DNA of 60,000 nt from Lineus longissimus. Lineage: Eukaryota; Nemertea; Pilidiophora; Heteronemertea; Lineidae. The stretch is from the NCBI RefSeq assembly GCF_910592395.1, contig NC_088319.1, forward strand, positions 3,350,001 through 3,410,000. Direction: 5' to 3'. The notes beneath the pieces were generated by a model. That model was not told the origin of the DNA, made no database searches, and saw only the letters and a program-made list of their open reading frames with translations. Below, one piece after another: positions 46,172 through 57,700 of this stretch (position 1 is the first letter of the stretch; each line of letters opens with the position of its first letter). The translations under genes and the position numbers were made by a program.

Positions 46172-49100
46172 AATTCAGAGGGTATGGCCCTAGCTAATCC
46201 GCCCCACCAAGCAAAGACAAGAGCGGCGAACTCACCGGAGTCAACTGGATCTTCCCAGAATGAAAAACATGGTAATGAACATAACCATGAAATGAAGGCA
46301 GAGTTTGAAAAAACAAACAGAGATTTTTCCGTCTTGACAGCAGGAGACCCACAGGGACAACCACCCACAAACGATAGCAATGCCTACGAAAAATTGCATG
46401 GAAAGTTTTATGGACCGGCTTCAAAGCTCGGTATCAAAGGCAACAGGAATGAAACAATAGCACCTCCTGCTGTCATCGCCAGGGTAAATGGTTCAACCAT
46501 ATACGAACGAATTGTTGAGAGGATTTACCACTTCTTACCAGGGAGTAGTAGTGAAGAGCTTGATCGCGGAACGTCGGAAAGACTACTGCCGACGGAAAAG
46601 CTAGACAAAAAAATCCATCTGCAGCCACTGCCAACCGTGTCAACTGAAAATGCTGGGAGAAAACCTCCGGTTCAACCAAGGCCAACCGTATTTGCAAAGC
46701 AAGTGCCAACCAAAAAGCCACACAACATATCGCTTGTCAAACCAGTGACTACCGTGAATACGTCCATAATCTCGCATGTAAAACCAGTTACTCCTGCAGA
46801 GACGCACATAAAACCCCACGTGCAACAGGTGCCGACTGTAAAGACGCAAACAATCTCGCACGTGAAACCAATTCCTTCCACACCTGCTAAAAAGCCTGGT
46901 CGAAAATCTCAAACATCGAGAGTGAAATATCCAGCGATTGAGAAAGAACCAATCGAGCTAACTCCTGACGAATACGAATACGAATACGAATACGAGCAAG
47001 ATCATGCAATGGTTCCCAAAAAACACGTTAAGCAAAAGTATCCAGCCAATAAGAAAAAGCCAGTGGCAATGGAGCGAATTCCCGATGAATACGAATACGA
47101 ATACGAATACGAGCAAGATCATGCAATGTTTCCCAAAAAACACGTTAAGCAAAAGTATCCAGCCATCAAGAAAAAGCCAGTGGCAATGGAGCGAATTCCC
47201 GATGAATACGAATACGAATACGAATACGAGCAAGATAATGTAAAAGTTCCCAAAAAACGCATTGAGATTAAGCAAAAGTATCCAGCCATCAAGAAAAAGC
47301 CAGTGGCAGTGGAGCGAATTCCCGTTGATTATGAATACGAATACGAGCAAAAAAGTGGAAAAGTTCCCAAAAAACGCATCAAGCAAAAGTATCCAGCCAT
47401 TAGGAAGAAACCAGTGAAGGTAATTCCCGACGAATACGAATACGAATACGGGCAAGAAAATGCAAAAGTTCCAAAAAAGCGCATTAAGCAAAAGTATCCA
47501 GCCATTAGAAAGAAACCAGTGAAGGTAATTCCCGACGAATACGAATACGAATACGAGCAAGAAAATGCAAAAGTTCCTAAAAAGCACGTTAGGCAAAAGT
47601 ATCCAGCCATTAGGAAGAAACCAGTGAAGCCGAAGGTAATTCCCGACGAATATGAATACGAATACGACGAGCAAGAATATGCAAAAGTTCCCAAAAAACA
47701 CGTTAAGCAAAAGTATCCAGCCATTTGGAAGAAACCAGTGAAGCCGAAGGTAATTCCCCCCGAATATGAATACGAATACGACGAGCAAGAATATGCAAAA
47801 GTTCCCAAAAAACACGTTAAGCAAAAGCATCCAGCCATTTGGAAGAAACCAGTGAAGCCGAAGGTAATTCCCGACGATTACGAGTACGAATACGACTTCG
47901 AGCAAGAAAATGCAAAAGTTCCCAAAAAACGAATTAAGCAAAAGCATCCAGCCATCAAGAAAAAGCCAGTGGCAGTGGAGCGAATTCCTGATGAATACGA
48001 ATACGAATACGAGCAAGAAAATGCAAAAGTTCCCAAAAAACACGTTATGCAAAAGTATCCAGCCATTAGAAAGAAACCTGTGAAGCCGAAGGTAATTCCC
48101 GACGAATACGAAAACGAATACGAATACGACGAGCAAGAATATGCAAAAGTTCCCAAAAAACACGTTATGCAAAAGTATCCAGCCTTTAGGAAGAAACTTG
48201 TGAAGCCGAAGGTAATTCCCGACGATTACGAGTACGAATACGAATACGAGAAAGATCATGCAAAAGTTCCCAAAAAACACGTTAAGCAAAAGTATCCAGC
48301 CATTGGAAAAGAACCAGTCGAGCTAATTCCCGATACGGACTATGAAGAAATTGAAACCAATGAAGAACCGCGCATAAAGTCCCTAGTAAAACCAGTGCCA
48401 ACTGCGAAAACACAAGTCATCGTGCAAGTAAAACCTGTGCCTACCGCAAAGAAGCACACAATTTCAAATGTGATACCACGACCCAACATACCAGCTGACA
48501 AGTCTGACCTAAAGTCTCAAATATCCGGGGTAAAATATCCAGCAGCCAATGAGAAAAATACGGTTGAGCTAATTCCAGAAAATGCTGTCGAATATGAATA
48601 CGAATACGAGCAAGATAAGGCAAAAGTTCCGTTTGAACATGTTGAGCACAAATATCCAGACTTGGGGAACGAACTAGACGGGCTATTTCCCGACACCGAC
48701 TACATGTATGAAGAATTTGATACTAAAGAAGAACCGTACAGAAAATCCCACGTGAAACCTGTGATAACCGAGAAGACGCACACAATCTCGCATGTGAAAC
48801 CATTGCCAGCCGAGAAGAAGCACATAATCTCGCATGCGAAACCATTGCCAGCCGAGAAGAAGCACATAATCTCGCATGCGAAACCATTGCCAGCCGAGAA
48901 GAAGCACATAATCTCATATGTGAAACCAGTACCAACCGAGAAGACGCAAATTGACTCGTATATAAAGCCAGTACCCACCATACCCGCTGAAAAGCCTGGT
49001 AAAAAGTCTCAAACATCTGTGGTCAAATATCCAGCAGCCGTAGGGAAAGAACCAGTGGGGCTAGTTACCGACAGTGAAGAACTCGAATATGAATACGAAT

Positions 49101-50456
49101 ACGAGGAAGATAATGCAAAAGTTACAAGTGTACATAATAAGCACAACTACCCAGACATTGGCGAACCAGTCGATCTGATTCCATATACGGAAGATGAAGA
49201 GATTGAACATAACGATGAACAACACAGAAAGTTCAACGTCAAACCTGAACCAAACAAGAAGGCGCACATAATCTCGACTGTGAAACCAGCCCCTTCCGTG
49301 CAGACGCACATAATCCCACCTGTAAAACCAGTCCCTGCCGTACCTGCTAAAAATTCTGAATGTATTAAAGTAGATGTTCCAGTCGAGCAAGAAACTAGCA
49401 AAGTGCCAACCGAGGCGATACATACAATATCGCATGAAAAACTAGTGCCCACCGTCGAGGCGCACACGATCGTGCATGTAAAACCAGTGTCTGCCGTGAC
49501 GAAACACAAAATCTCTCGTGTCGAACCAGTGCCAACCTTGGAGGCGCACACACTTCTGCCTGTCAAACCAGTGCCAACCGTGGAGACACACAAAATCTCG
49601 CATGTAAAACCAGTGCCAACTGTGGAGACGCACACAATCGTGCACGTACAACCAGTGCCGTCCGTAGAGACACACAAAATCTCGCATGTAAAACCACCGC
49701 CAATCGTGGAGACGCACGCGATCTTGCATGTAAAACCAGTGCCAACCGTGGAGGCGCACACGACCGCACATGTAAAGCCAGTGCCGACCATAGAGACGCA
49801 CACCATATCGCATGTTAAACCAGTGCCAATCGTGGAGACGCACACGATCTTGCATGTAAAACCAGTGCCAACCGAGAAGACGCACATGGTCTCGCATGTA
49901 AAACCAGTATCTTCTGTGAATACACTCACACAATCCCATGTCAAACTAGTGCCTACTGTGAAGTCGCACATAATTTCGAATGTGGAACCACTGCCAATAG
50001 TAACGCCGCAAACAAAATCTAATGTGAAACCACTGCTTGTCGCAAAGACGCACGAACTCTCAGATGCGGGCACGTTGGGAGACCAAAAGCTTGAGGAAAA
50101 GGCAGGAGAAGAATTCGACTATGAAGGAGTTGAAAGTGATACGAACACTTCCCTTGATCGGAGCTCGCCGCTAACGAAGACCAAGAGTGAATCCAACGAA
50201 ATACCACTTTCTGGCTTCCTACATACGCTGAAGAATATCTTTGGGCTCGGCCCCGGTTCACAGGGAAAGAGCAAGCAGTTGGAGTATATGAGTGAATGGG
50301 GAAAATGGAGTGCTTGCAATGGAACGTGCAGTACGGATGGGACCCGACGGCGAAGCAGGGTGTGTCTGAATCAAAAACGAGAACATTGTGTCGGAATGAC
50401 GCCACAGACGACGTTGGAGCAAGAAGCCTGCAGGAAAACGAATTGCGATGAATTAG
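46172..50456 (+). CDS. Giant repeat-rich TSP1/EGF membrane protein, ectodomain exon
   Basis: A single 4.3-kb exon bounded by an acceptor (polypyrimidine tract then CTCTAG at 46170-46171, or TTCAG at 46178) and the donor TTAG|GTATAA in phase 1. The first ATG is 46184, but the frame is open back to the acceptor and the N-terminus (MALANPPHQAKTRAANSPES) is no signal peptide. An upstream exon with the signal sequence is therefore likely. Numbered from that ATG, residues 248-702 are EYEYE/KKP repeats, about 1084-1293 are 14-aa HVKPVPT repeats, and 1370-1423 form a TSP1 domain (SEWGKWSACNGTCSTDGTRR, with the WxxW C-mannosylation motif and six Cys). The exons downstream encode an EGF domain, a membrane helix and a huge tail. 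The protein looks secretory-pathway, extracellular-matrix or adhesion related; no family name is recognised. Confidence 0.9.
46925..48289 (+). repeat. Twelve coding repeats of about 38 aa (EYEYE / KKP)
   Basis: Twelve contiguous units of the form KYPAIKKKPVAMERIPDEYE, then EYEYEQDHAKVPKKHVKQ, with units of 35-41 residues. Each has a basic half (KKKPV, PKKHVKQ) and an acidic Tyr-rich half, written as runs of GAATAC. Degenerate copies follow near 48.5-48.7 and 49.0-49.2 kb. Unit-length variation comes from gain or loss of EY pairs and of a PK insertion (KPVKPKVIP). Confidence 0.95.
49433..50062 (+). repeat. Fifteen coding repeats of 14 aa (HVKPVPTVETHxIS)
   Basis: Exactly 15 units of 42 nt with consensus HVKPVPTVETHTIS. 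Positions V-K-P-V-P and T-H are most constant. Shorter runs of the same motif occur around 46.7-46.9, 48.4 and 48.75-48.95 kb between the EYEYE blocks. Pro at every few residues suggests an extended, disordered stalk. Confidence 0.95.
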
Positions 50457-50796
50457 GTATAAAAATTGTTTTTTTATAAGTCAGTTGTCATTATTCATGA
50501 GTAAAACCAGTTAATGACTAAGCAGCTCTTAGAAATACAGGTTTTGAGCTGCTGCAAAACCATTGAAGCTTTTTGGCTAACTGAAATTATGTATCCTGCA
50601 GAGTTTCTTGGGGAAGATTAAAAACCCCAGCTGGTTTTTAAGATTGTGAGCAGATATGCTCCCCGTAGAGGATTCTCAGCCAAGTGAAAAACCCTTTTTT
50701 ATGTGGTTGGCTGCTGTGAATCAAAAAATAGTGACGCATGCCCTAAGTACCCTAAATTTTCGACAGGTCACGTTTTTACGCTATTCTTCATTCCAG
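50457..50796 (+). other. Gene 2 intron 1 (340 bp) with a repeat insertion
   Basis: Bounded by TTAG|GTATAA and ATTCTTCATTCCAG. Most of it (about 50530-50705) is an AGAGGTTTTT-family element, recognised by AAAACCATTGAAGCTTTTTGGC and CCCCGTAGAGGATTCTCAGC. The intron was therefore largely built by, or invaded by, that element. Confidence 0.7.
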
Positions 50797-50934
50797 GTCT
50801 AAGTCTAATCGCATGCAATACGAAACCTTGCCTGAACGGAGGGGTATGCAAAGACGTTCCTTCCTCATCCAACCCAAATATCAAGATAAAATGTGAATGC
50901 CCAGTTGGCGTCTCCGGAAAACTCTGTGAATACG
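50797..50934 (+). CDS. Gene 2 EGF-domain exon
   Basis: This 138-nt exon is phase 1 at both ends, with donor TACG|GTAAGA. It encodes CNTKPCLNGGVCKDV, then a spacer, then CECPVGVSGKLCEY. The six Cys and the C-x-C-P-x-G-x-x-G-x-x-C ending define a canonical EGF-like domain. Residues for calcium binding are absent. A 1-1 symmetric exon is the usual unit of EGF shuffling. It lies between the TSP1 domain and the membrane helix. Confidence 0.9.
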
Positions 50935-51535
50935 GTAAGATCTAATAAATTATCCGTTTTGGCGAAATCTGGGCTAAAGAAGACACGTTAAAGGACCAAT
51001 GGCATTATCAAGGGAATTATCACCAAGCTGTCATCTGCCCAGTCACTCCTTTAAACGTTATCATGTACATAAGGAAATTGTTCCAATCTTATAGATGGAT
51101 ATCTGAGGCGAATTTGTAAACACCATGTGCGCGCACTCCCGTGTCTGTTCAAAATGGTTTTCGTTAAAGAAAAGTTGCGAAAAATTGTCCTCCTGCTGAG
51201 ATTTCTCTCGATTAACCGATGATGTAGATAGCTGTTTTTGTGACAAAATCGTATCCAAATGTAATTCTTAAATATCGTGCAAGTCTGGACAGAGGCGAGA
51301 AAAACTCCTCGTATCCAAGTGGTACCAACAACTATCGTGCGACGTTGATATTGTTACGTCACACTCATATGCCTCTGTTGAGATACGAGTATATGACGTC
51401 AAAATGACGTCATTTTGTAAACAAAGATATCAATATAAAGGCACTCTTCCTAAATTCAAGATGCATTCCGCTATTTACTCTTACTTATCCGCAAAGAAGT
51501 GCATGAACTCAGCAGGTTTACATTTCCAATTTCAG
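50935..51535 (+). other. Gene 2 intron 2
   Basis: 601 bp between TACG|GTAAGA and CAATTTCAG. I see nothing recognisable inside apart from two direct GTCA/ATGACGTCA words near 51390-51412, which may be chance. Confidence 0.6.
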
Positions 51536-51626
51536 ATTACAGAGTGCCAATAACAGCATGTACGTCCGTTGCATCTGGTTTCATCCTTCTGGCATTGATC
51601 ATCATGATATGCATTTGTAGAAAGAG
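51536..51626 (+). CDS. Gene 2 transmembrane exon
   Basis: This 91-nt exon starts in phase 1 after CAATTTCAG and ends AAAGAG|GTAGGT in phase 2. It encodes DYRVPITACTSVASGF, then ILLALIIMICIC and RKR. The hydrophobic stretch of about 22 residues, followed by a Cys pair and a basic stop-transfer, is a single transmembrane helix. The TSP1 and EGF domains are thus outside the cell and the long tail inside. Confidence 0.9.
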
Positions 51627-51762
51627 GTAGGTATGAGATCTGGTTAGTCGCTTTCATTTCTTCCTTTGCGAATTTTTATCAAAACTCAGTATTTTGTGTC
51701 CAGTACTTTAAATTTTGATCATTGGCATCTGAGAGTACATACTCATCTATCTACTCTTACAG

Positions 51763-54700
51763 GCACAAGGCATCAAAGCAGGATGATGGTCGCGGGCACG
51801 GTGGTCCAAAAATACCGCAAATAACAGAATCAAGTAGGAAGTTTTCGTTTCCCAGTTTGAGTGATGTTGGATTGAACTCAATAAAAGAACAAGAATCGCT
51901 CCGTTTACTTCAGTCTGACGAAGGATTGGATAAACAAGGTGTCAAATCAGACGACGATTTATATGAAAAAGGTCGAAATAATTATTCATCAAAGTCGACT
52001 GAGGGGCTTCTTCCAATAGAACCCAGTCAGGAATGTACTGCCGTCTCAAGAGACAATGTTTCATCAAAGTCTACCGGAGAACCTATACCAATAGAACCCA
52101 GTCGGACATGGCCCAACGTCTCAAGACGCAATGAACGCTCAACGAGGAAAATATATTCGGATTTGGATCGTCCCCGGGGTGAAGGGGACGGCGCCGCGGC
52201 GAAACCTGCTGAATCCCCAAGTGGCTCGAGCTGGAACAGTGAAATCAGTCATGAGAGACCTTTTTACGAGACGGATTCTTCCAAGAAGAGCGGCCGTCGT
52301 CCAAAGGGTGATGTCGGCAGTTGGTCAAGCAGTGATAGCCTTATTGACGCGCGAATGCATCCTGGACAAATACCTGCCGGTAATTCAAAATTACGGCATT
52401 CTAGTAGTTCAAGCGAACAAAGCTCTGCTGACCAAGATGGTGCCATCCCGACAGAGGCAAACATTGAAGAAAGTCAGATTTTTAATTCATCATCGCTTAC
52501 CCAATCCACCCATGTAAATGCTACCTCCGTCTCAAATGAATCTGATGAAAAACGTTGTATTTCATCTTTGGAGTCTTCAGAATGTGACCGGATAAGTGAC
52601 TCTTCCAAATCTTTAAAGCACGTCACTTCAAACCATTTCTCCTCCTCAGAATGGTCAAGTGAAGATTCTAAAGTTTCTTCAGGCAAGATTTCGGGAAGCG
52701 AACGGTACAGCAAGTCGGGTATAATCAGGAGTAGAATGGCATTGCAACGGAATGGAAAGGAAGAGTATAGCGTCGAGATGACGGAGAGGTTTGCATCGAT
52801 GAGGGATTTGAATGGTTTGCCTTCAGACGTTAGGATAGCCCCTATGAAGGATATAAACAGGATAAACTCACGGGAGAGTGGCTCTAGCAGTGGACATGAA
52901 AAAGACATGCGTAACTCAGCCAAAGGTTTAAGGCTATCCACATTGCGAGATTTAACCAGAAAACAACTACCAGAGAGCAGTTCTCAAGTAGGACATGAGG
53001 TGGACATGCATGACCTACACCCTGGAATGAGGCGAGCCACGATAGCGGATTTACCGAGAAAACAACTACCAGAGAGCAGTTCTAGAGTGGGACATGAGAT
53101 GGACAAGCATGACCTACCCCCAGGAATGAGGCGAGCCACGATAGCGGATTTACCGAGAAAACCACTACCAGAGAGCAGCTCTAGAGTTGAACATGAGATG
53201 GATAAGCATGACCTACCCCCTGGAATGAGGCGAGCCACGATAGCGGACTTACCGAGAAAACAACTACCAGAGAGCAGCTCTAGAGTTGGACATGAGATGG
53301 ATAAGCATGACCTACCCCCTGGAATGAGGCGAGCCACGATAGCGGATTTACCGAGAAAACCACTACCAGAGAGCAGCTCTAGAGTTGGACATGAGATGGA
53401 CAAGCATGACCTACCCCCTGAAATGAGGCGAGCCACGATAGCGGATTTACCGAGAAAACCACTACCAGAGAGCAGCTCTAGAGTGGGACATGAGATGGAC
53501 AAGCATGACCTACCCCCTGGAATGAGGCGAGCCACGATAGCGGATTTACCGAGAAAACAACTACCAGAGAGCAGCTCTAGAGTTGGACATGAAATGGATA
53601 AGCATGACCTACCCCCTGGAATGAGGCGAGCCACGATAGCGGATTTACCGAGAAAACAACTACCAGAGAGCAGCTCTAGAGTTGGACATGAAATGGATAA
53701 GCATGACCTACCCCCTGGAATGAGGCGAGCCACGATAGCGGATTTACCGAGAAAACCACTACCAGAGAGCAGCTCTAGAGTTGGACATGAGATGGATAAG
53801 CATGACCTACCCCCTGGAATGAGGCGAGCCACGATAGCGGACTTACCGAGAAAACAACTACCAGAGAGCAGCTCTAGAGTTGAACATGAGATGGACAAGC
53901 ATGACCTACCCCCTGGAATGAGGCGAGCCACGATAGCGGATTTACCGAGAAAACCACTACCAGATAGCAGTTCTAGAGTTGGACATGAAATGGACATGCA
54001 TGACTTAGCCCCTGGAATGAGGCGAGCCACGATAGCAGACTTACCGAGAAAACAACTGCCAGAGAGCAGTTCTCGAGTTGGTCATGAAATGGACATGCAT
54101 GACTTACCCCCTGGAATGAGGCGAGCCACGATAGCGGATTTACCGAGAAAACAACTACCAGAGAGCAGTTCTAGAGTGGGACATGAGATGGACAAGCATG
54201 ACCTACACCCTGGAATGAGGCGAGCCACGATAGCGGATTTACCGAGAAAACAACTACCAGAGAGCAGTTCTCGAGTGGGACATGAAATGGACATGCATGA
54301 CTTACCCCCTGGAATGAGGCGAGCCACGATAGCGGACTTACCGAGAAAACAACTACCAGAGAGCAGCTCTAGAGTTGGACATGAGATGGACAAGCATGAC
54401 TTACCCCCTGGAATGAGGCGAGCCACGATAGCGGATTTACCGAGAAAACCACTACCAGAGAGCAGCTCTAGAGTTGAACATGAGATGGATAAGCATGACC
54501 TACCCCCTGGAATGAGGCGAGCCACGATAGCGGATTTACCGAGAAAACAACTACCAGAGAGCAGCTCTAGAGTTGGACATGAGATGGATAAGCATGACCT
54601 ACCCCCTGGAATGAGGCGAGCCACGATAGCGGATTTACCGAGAAAACCGCTACCAGAGAGCAGCTCTAGAGTTGGACATGAGATGGATAAGCATGACCTA

Positions 54701-57700
54701 CCCCCTGGAATGAGGCGAGCCACGATAGCGGATTTACCGAGAAAACCACTACCAGAGAGCAGCTCTAGAGTTGGACATGAGATGGATAAGCATGACCTAC
54801 CCCCTGGAATGAGGCGAGCCACGATAGCGGACTTACCGAGAAAACAACTACCAGAGAGCAGCTCTAGAGTTGAACATGAGATGGACAAGCATGACCTACC
54901 CCCTGGAATGAGGCGAGCCACGATAGCGGACTTACCGAGAAAACAACTACCAGAGAGCAGCTCTAGAGTTGGACATGAGATGGATAAGCATGACCTACCC
55001 CCTGGAATGAGGCGAGCCACGATAGCGGATTTACCGAGAAAACAACTACCAGAGAGCAGTTCTCGAGTTGGACCTGAAATAGACATGCATGACTTACCCC
55101 CTGGAATGAGGCGAGCCACGATAGCGGACTTACCGAGAAAACAACTACCAGAGAGCAGTTCTAGAGTGGGACATGAGATGGACAAGCATGACCTACACCC
55201 TGGAATGAGGCGAGCCACGATAGCGGATTTACCGAGAAAACAACTACCAGAGAGCAGTTCTAGAGTGGGACATGAGATGGACAAGCATGACCTACCCCCT
55301 GGAATGAGGCGAGCCACGATAGCGGACTTACCGAGAAAACAACTACCAGATAGCAGTTCTAGAGTTGGACATGAAATGGACATGCATGACTTACCCCCTG
55401 GAATGAGGCGAGCCACGATAGCGGATTTACCTGGAAAGCAACTGCCAGAGAGCAGTTCTACAATTGGACATGAGGCTGACATGAATGACCGCCCCCCTAA
55501 CATGAGACGAACCCCGATAGCGGACTTACCTAGAAAGCAATTGCCAGAGAGCAGCTCTAGAGCTGGGCATAAGGTGGACATGCATGACCTACCCCCTGAA
55601 ATGAGGCGAGCCACGATAGCGGATTTACCTAGAAAACAACTACCAGAGAGCAGCTCTAGAGTTGGACATGAGATGGACAAGCATGACCTACCCCCTGGAA
55701 TGAGGCGAGCCACGATAGCGGATTTACCTAAAAAACAACTTCCAGAGAGCAGCTCTAGAGTTGAACATGAGATGGACAAGCCTGACCTACCCCCTGGAAT
55801 GAGGCGAGCCACGATAGCGGATTTACCGAGAAAACAACTTCCAGAGAGCAGCTCTAGACTTGGACATGAGATGGACAAGCATGACCTACCCCCAGGAATG
55901 AGGCGAGCCACGATAGCGGATTTACCGAGAAAACAACTTCCAGAGAGCAGCTCTAGACTTGGACATGAGATGGACAAGCATGACCTACCCCCAGGAATGA
56001 GGCGAGCCACGATAGCAGATTTACCTAGAAAACAACTACCAGAGAGCAGCTCTCGAGTTGGATACGAAATGGACATGCATGACCTACCCCCTGGCATGAA
56101 GCGAGCCATGAAAGCGGATTTACCTGGAAAACAACTGCCAGAGAGTAGCCCAAGAGTTGTACATGAGGTGGACATGCATAACGTACCGCTTGACATGAGG
56201 CGAGCCACGATCACGGATTTACCTAGAAAGCAAATGCCAGAGTGTAGCTCCAGCGTTGGACCTGAGATGGACATGCATGACTTGCCGCCTGGAATGAGGC
56301 GAGTCACAATGGAGGATTTATCTATTAAACAACCGCCAGAGAGCAGCTCCAGTTTTAGACATGAGATGGACAACCATGCTTTATTCCCTAGTTTGAGGCC
56401 AGCCAAAATTGAGGATTTAACCGGACGAAAACAACGGCTAGAGAGCAGCTCTAGTGTTGGACAAGAAATGGGCATGCATGATCCAACGCAAAGAATTAGG
56501 CAAGCACCAATGGAGGATTTAAACAGAAAAGAAATGTCTCCCTCTAGCGCCAGTCAAGGACATGAGATGGAAATTCACGATTCAACCCCAGTTGAGGGGC
56601 GAGCCCCGACAATATCAAGGCACAAGCAAAATTTTCCAAGGACTCGTTTAAACGGAGATGATCTCATGGATGATCTGTCTCAAGATATGAAGCAATCCCT
56701 GATTGATGACATTGATGATTCGCCCCGAGCAACGAAGCGAGTCTTTGAGAAAGATCTGAATGAGAGACTCTCAGAGGATGAACAATATTTGCCAAGAAGG
56801 AGATTGGAGGAAGATGATAAATTGATGGAGACGGCGGTACAGTTTCAACAAGACACAATTGGCCCCTACAGTGAAACAGATCAGATTTTAGAGTCAATAT
56901 CGCTGACACAATCCACGTATTCATCAAATGTTCACCACGAAGAGACCTCCAATGAAAGTGGGGAGACATATCCTCTATCTATCAGGACTGGGGATATTTT
57001 TAGGATAGATTCGAATGTCAGACAAAGTAGCATTTTAATGAGCAATTCAATCGGAATGACCAAATCTCCGTGTAAAGTTAAGAATTCGTCTGATGCTGAA
57101 ATGTGCCTCAATCCTGCCACACCGCAAGACAATGGCTCGAGTAAGTTTGGTTCTTTGCCGGACAAAGTGATATCGTGCAGCAGGTTAGATGGCAGTGATA
57201 CAGTATTAAGTGAGCCAGAAAACAGAGACGGGCCCATATTTCAATCAACTCCAAAGGAGAGGTCTTCTTGTAGTCATATAATCCCTTTCAAAGGAGACAA
57301 GTGCCCAGAAGCCAGCCGGCAGCGTTCCCTGGGCGAGCTCGATTCTAGCATTGCGTCAGACACAGCGCAGCTGAGAGCTACTGCTTCTGAAGTCATTCTT
57401 GGCTTACAGAGTTCTGTCGGAGTGGAGTCGAACATTTTTTCCTCGTCTGATCTCCATCAGCGACAGTCATGCTGTCGTGTTCGCTCTGTGGTGTCGGGGG
57501 ATGATTCTATCATTGAGATCGATGAGGATGCGGTGTCAGAATTATGCACGAGCTGGATTGAAGAAGAAGAGGACGAGGCGGTAGCAAGGAGGTGGCAGTA
57601 TGGCATCTTCCCAGGTGGTGACCTACCGGAGCCATCAGCATTACCCGACCAACAGGATGAGACAGGCAAGGTATTTGGACTGAAATCCAAGGGGATTTCC

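Noticed and set aside
46958-48289. 443-codon minus-strand frame resembling a multi-pass membrane protein
   Set aside because: The hydrophobic residues are the antisense of GAATAC runs encoding EYEYE. The plus frame continues into recognised domains.
49147-50073. 308-codon minus-strand frame
   Set aside because: Antisense shadow of the 14-aa HVKPVPT repeats, for the same reason as the other antisense frames.
52131-52517. Plus-strand 128-codon frame overlapping the tail exon
   Set aside because: It lies in a different frame from the tail exon, which reads open across the same bases in continuity with the upstream TM exon.
54082-56475. 797-codon minus-strand open frame rich in Ser, Leu and Cys
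   Set aside because: It is the exact shadow of the plus-strand 99-bp coding array. The plus strand has splice signals, frame continuity with TSP1-EGF-TM and sense codons; the minus strand has none.
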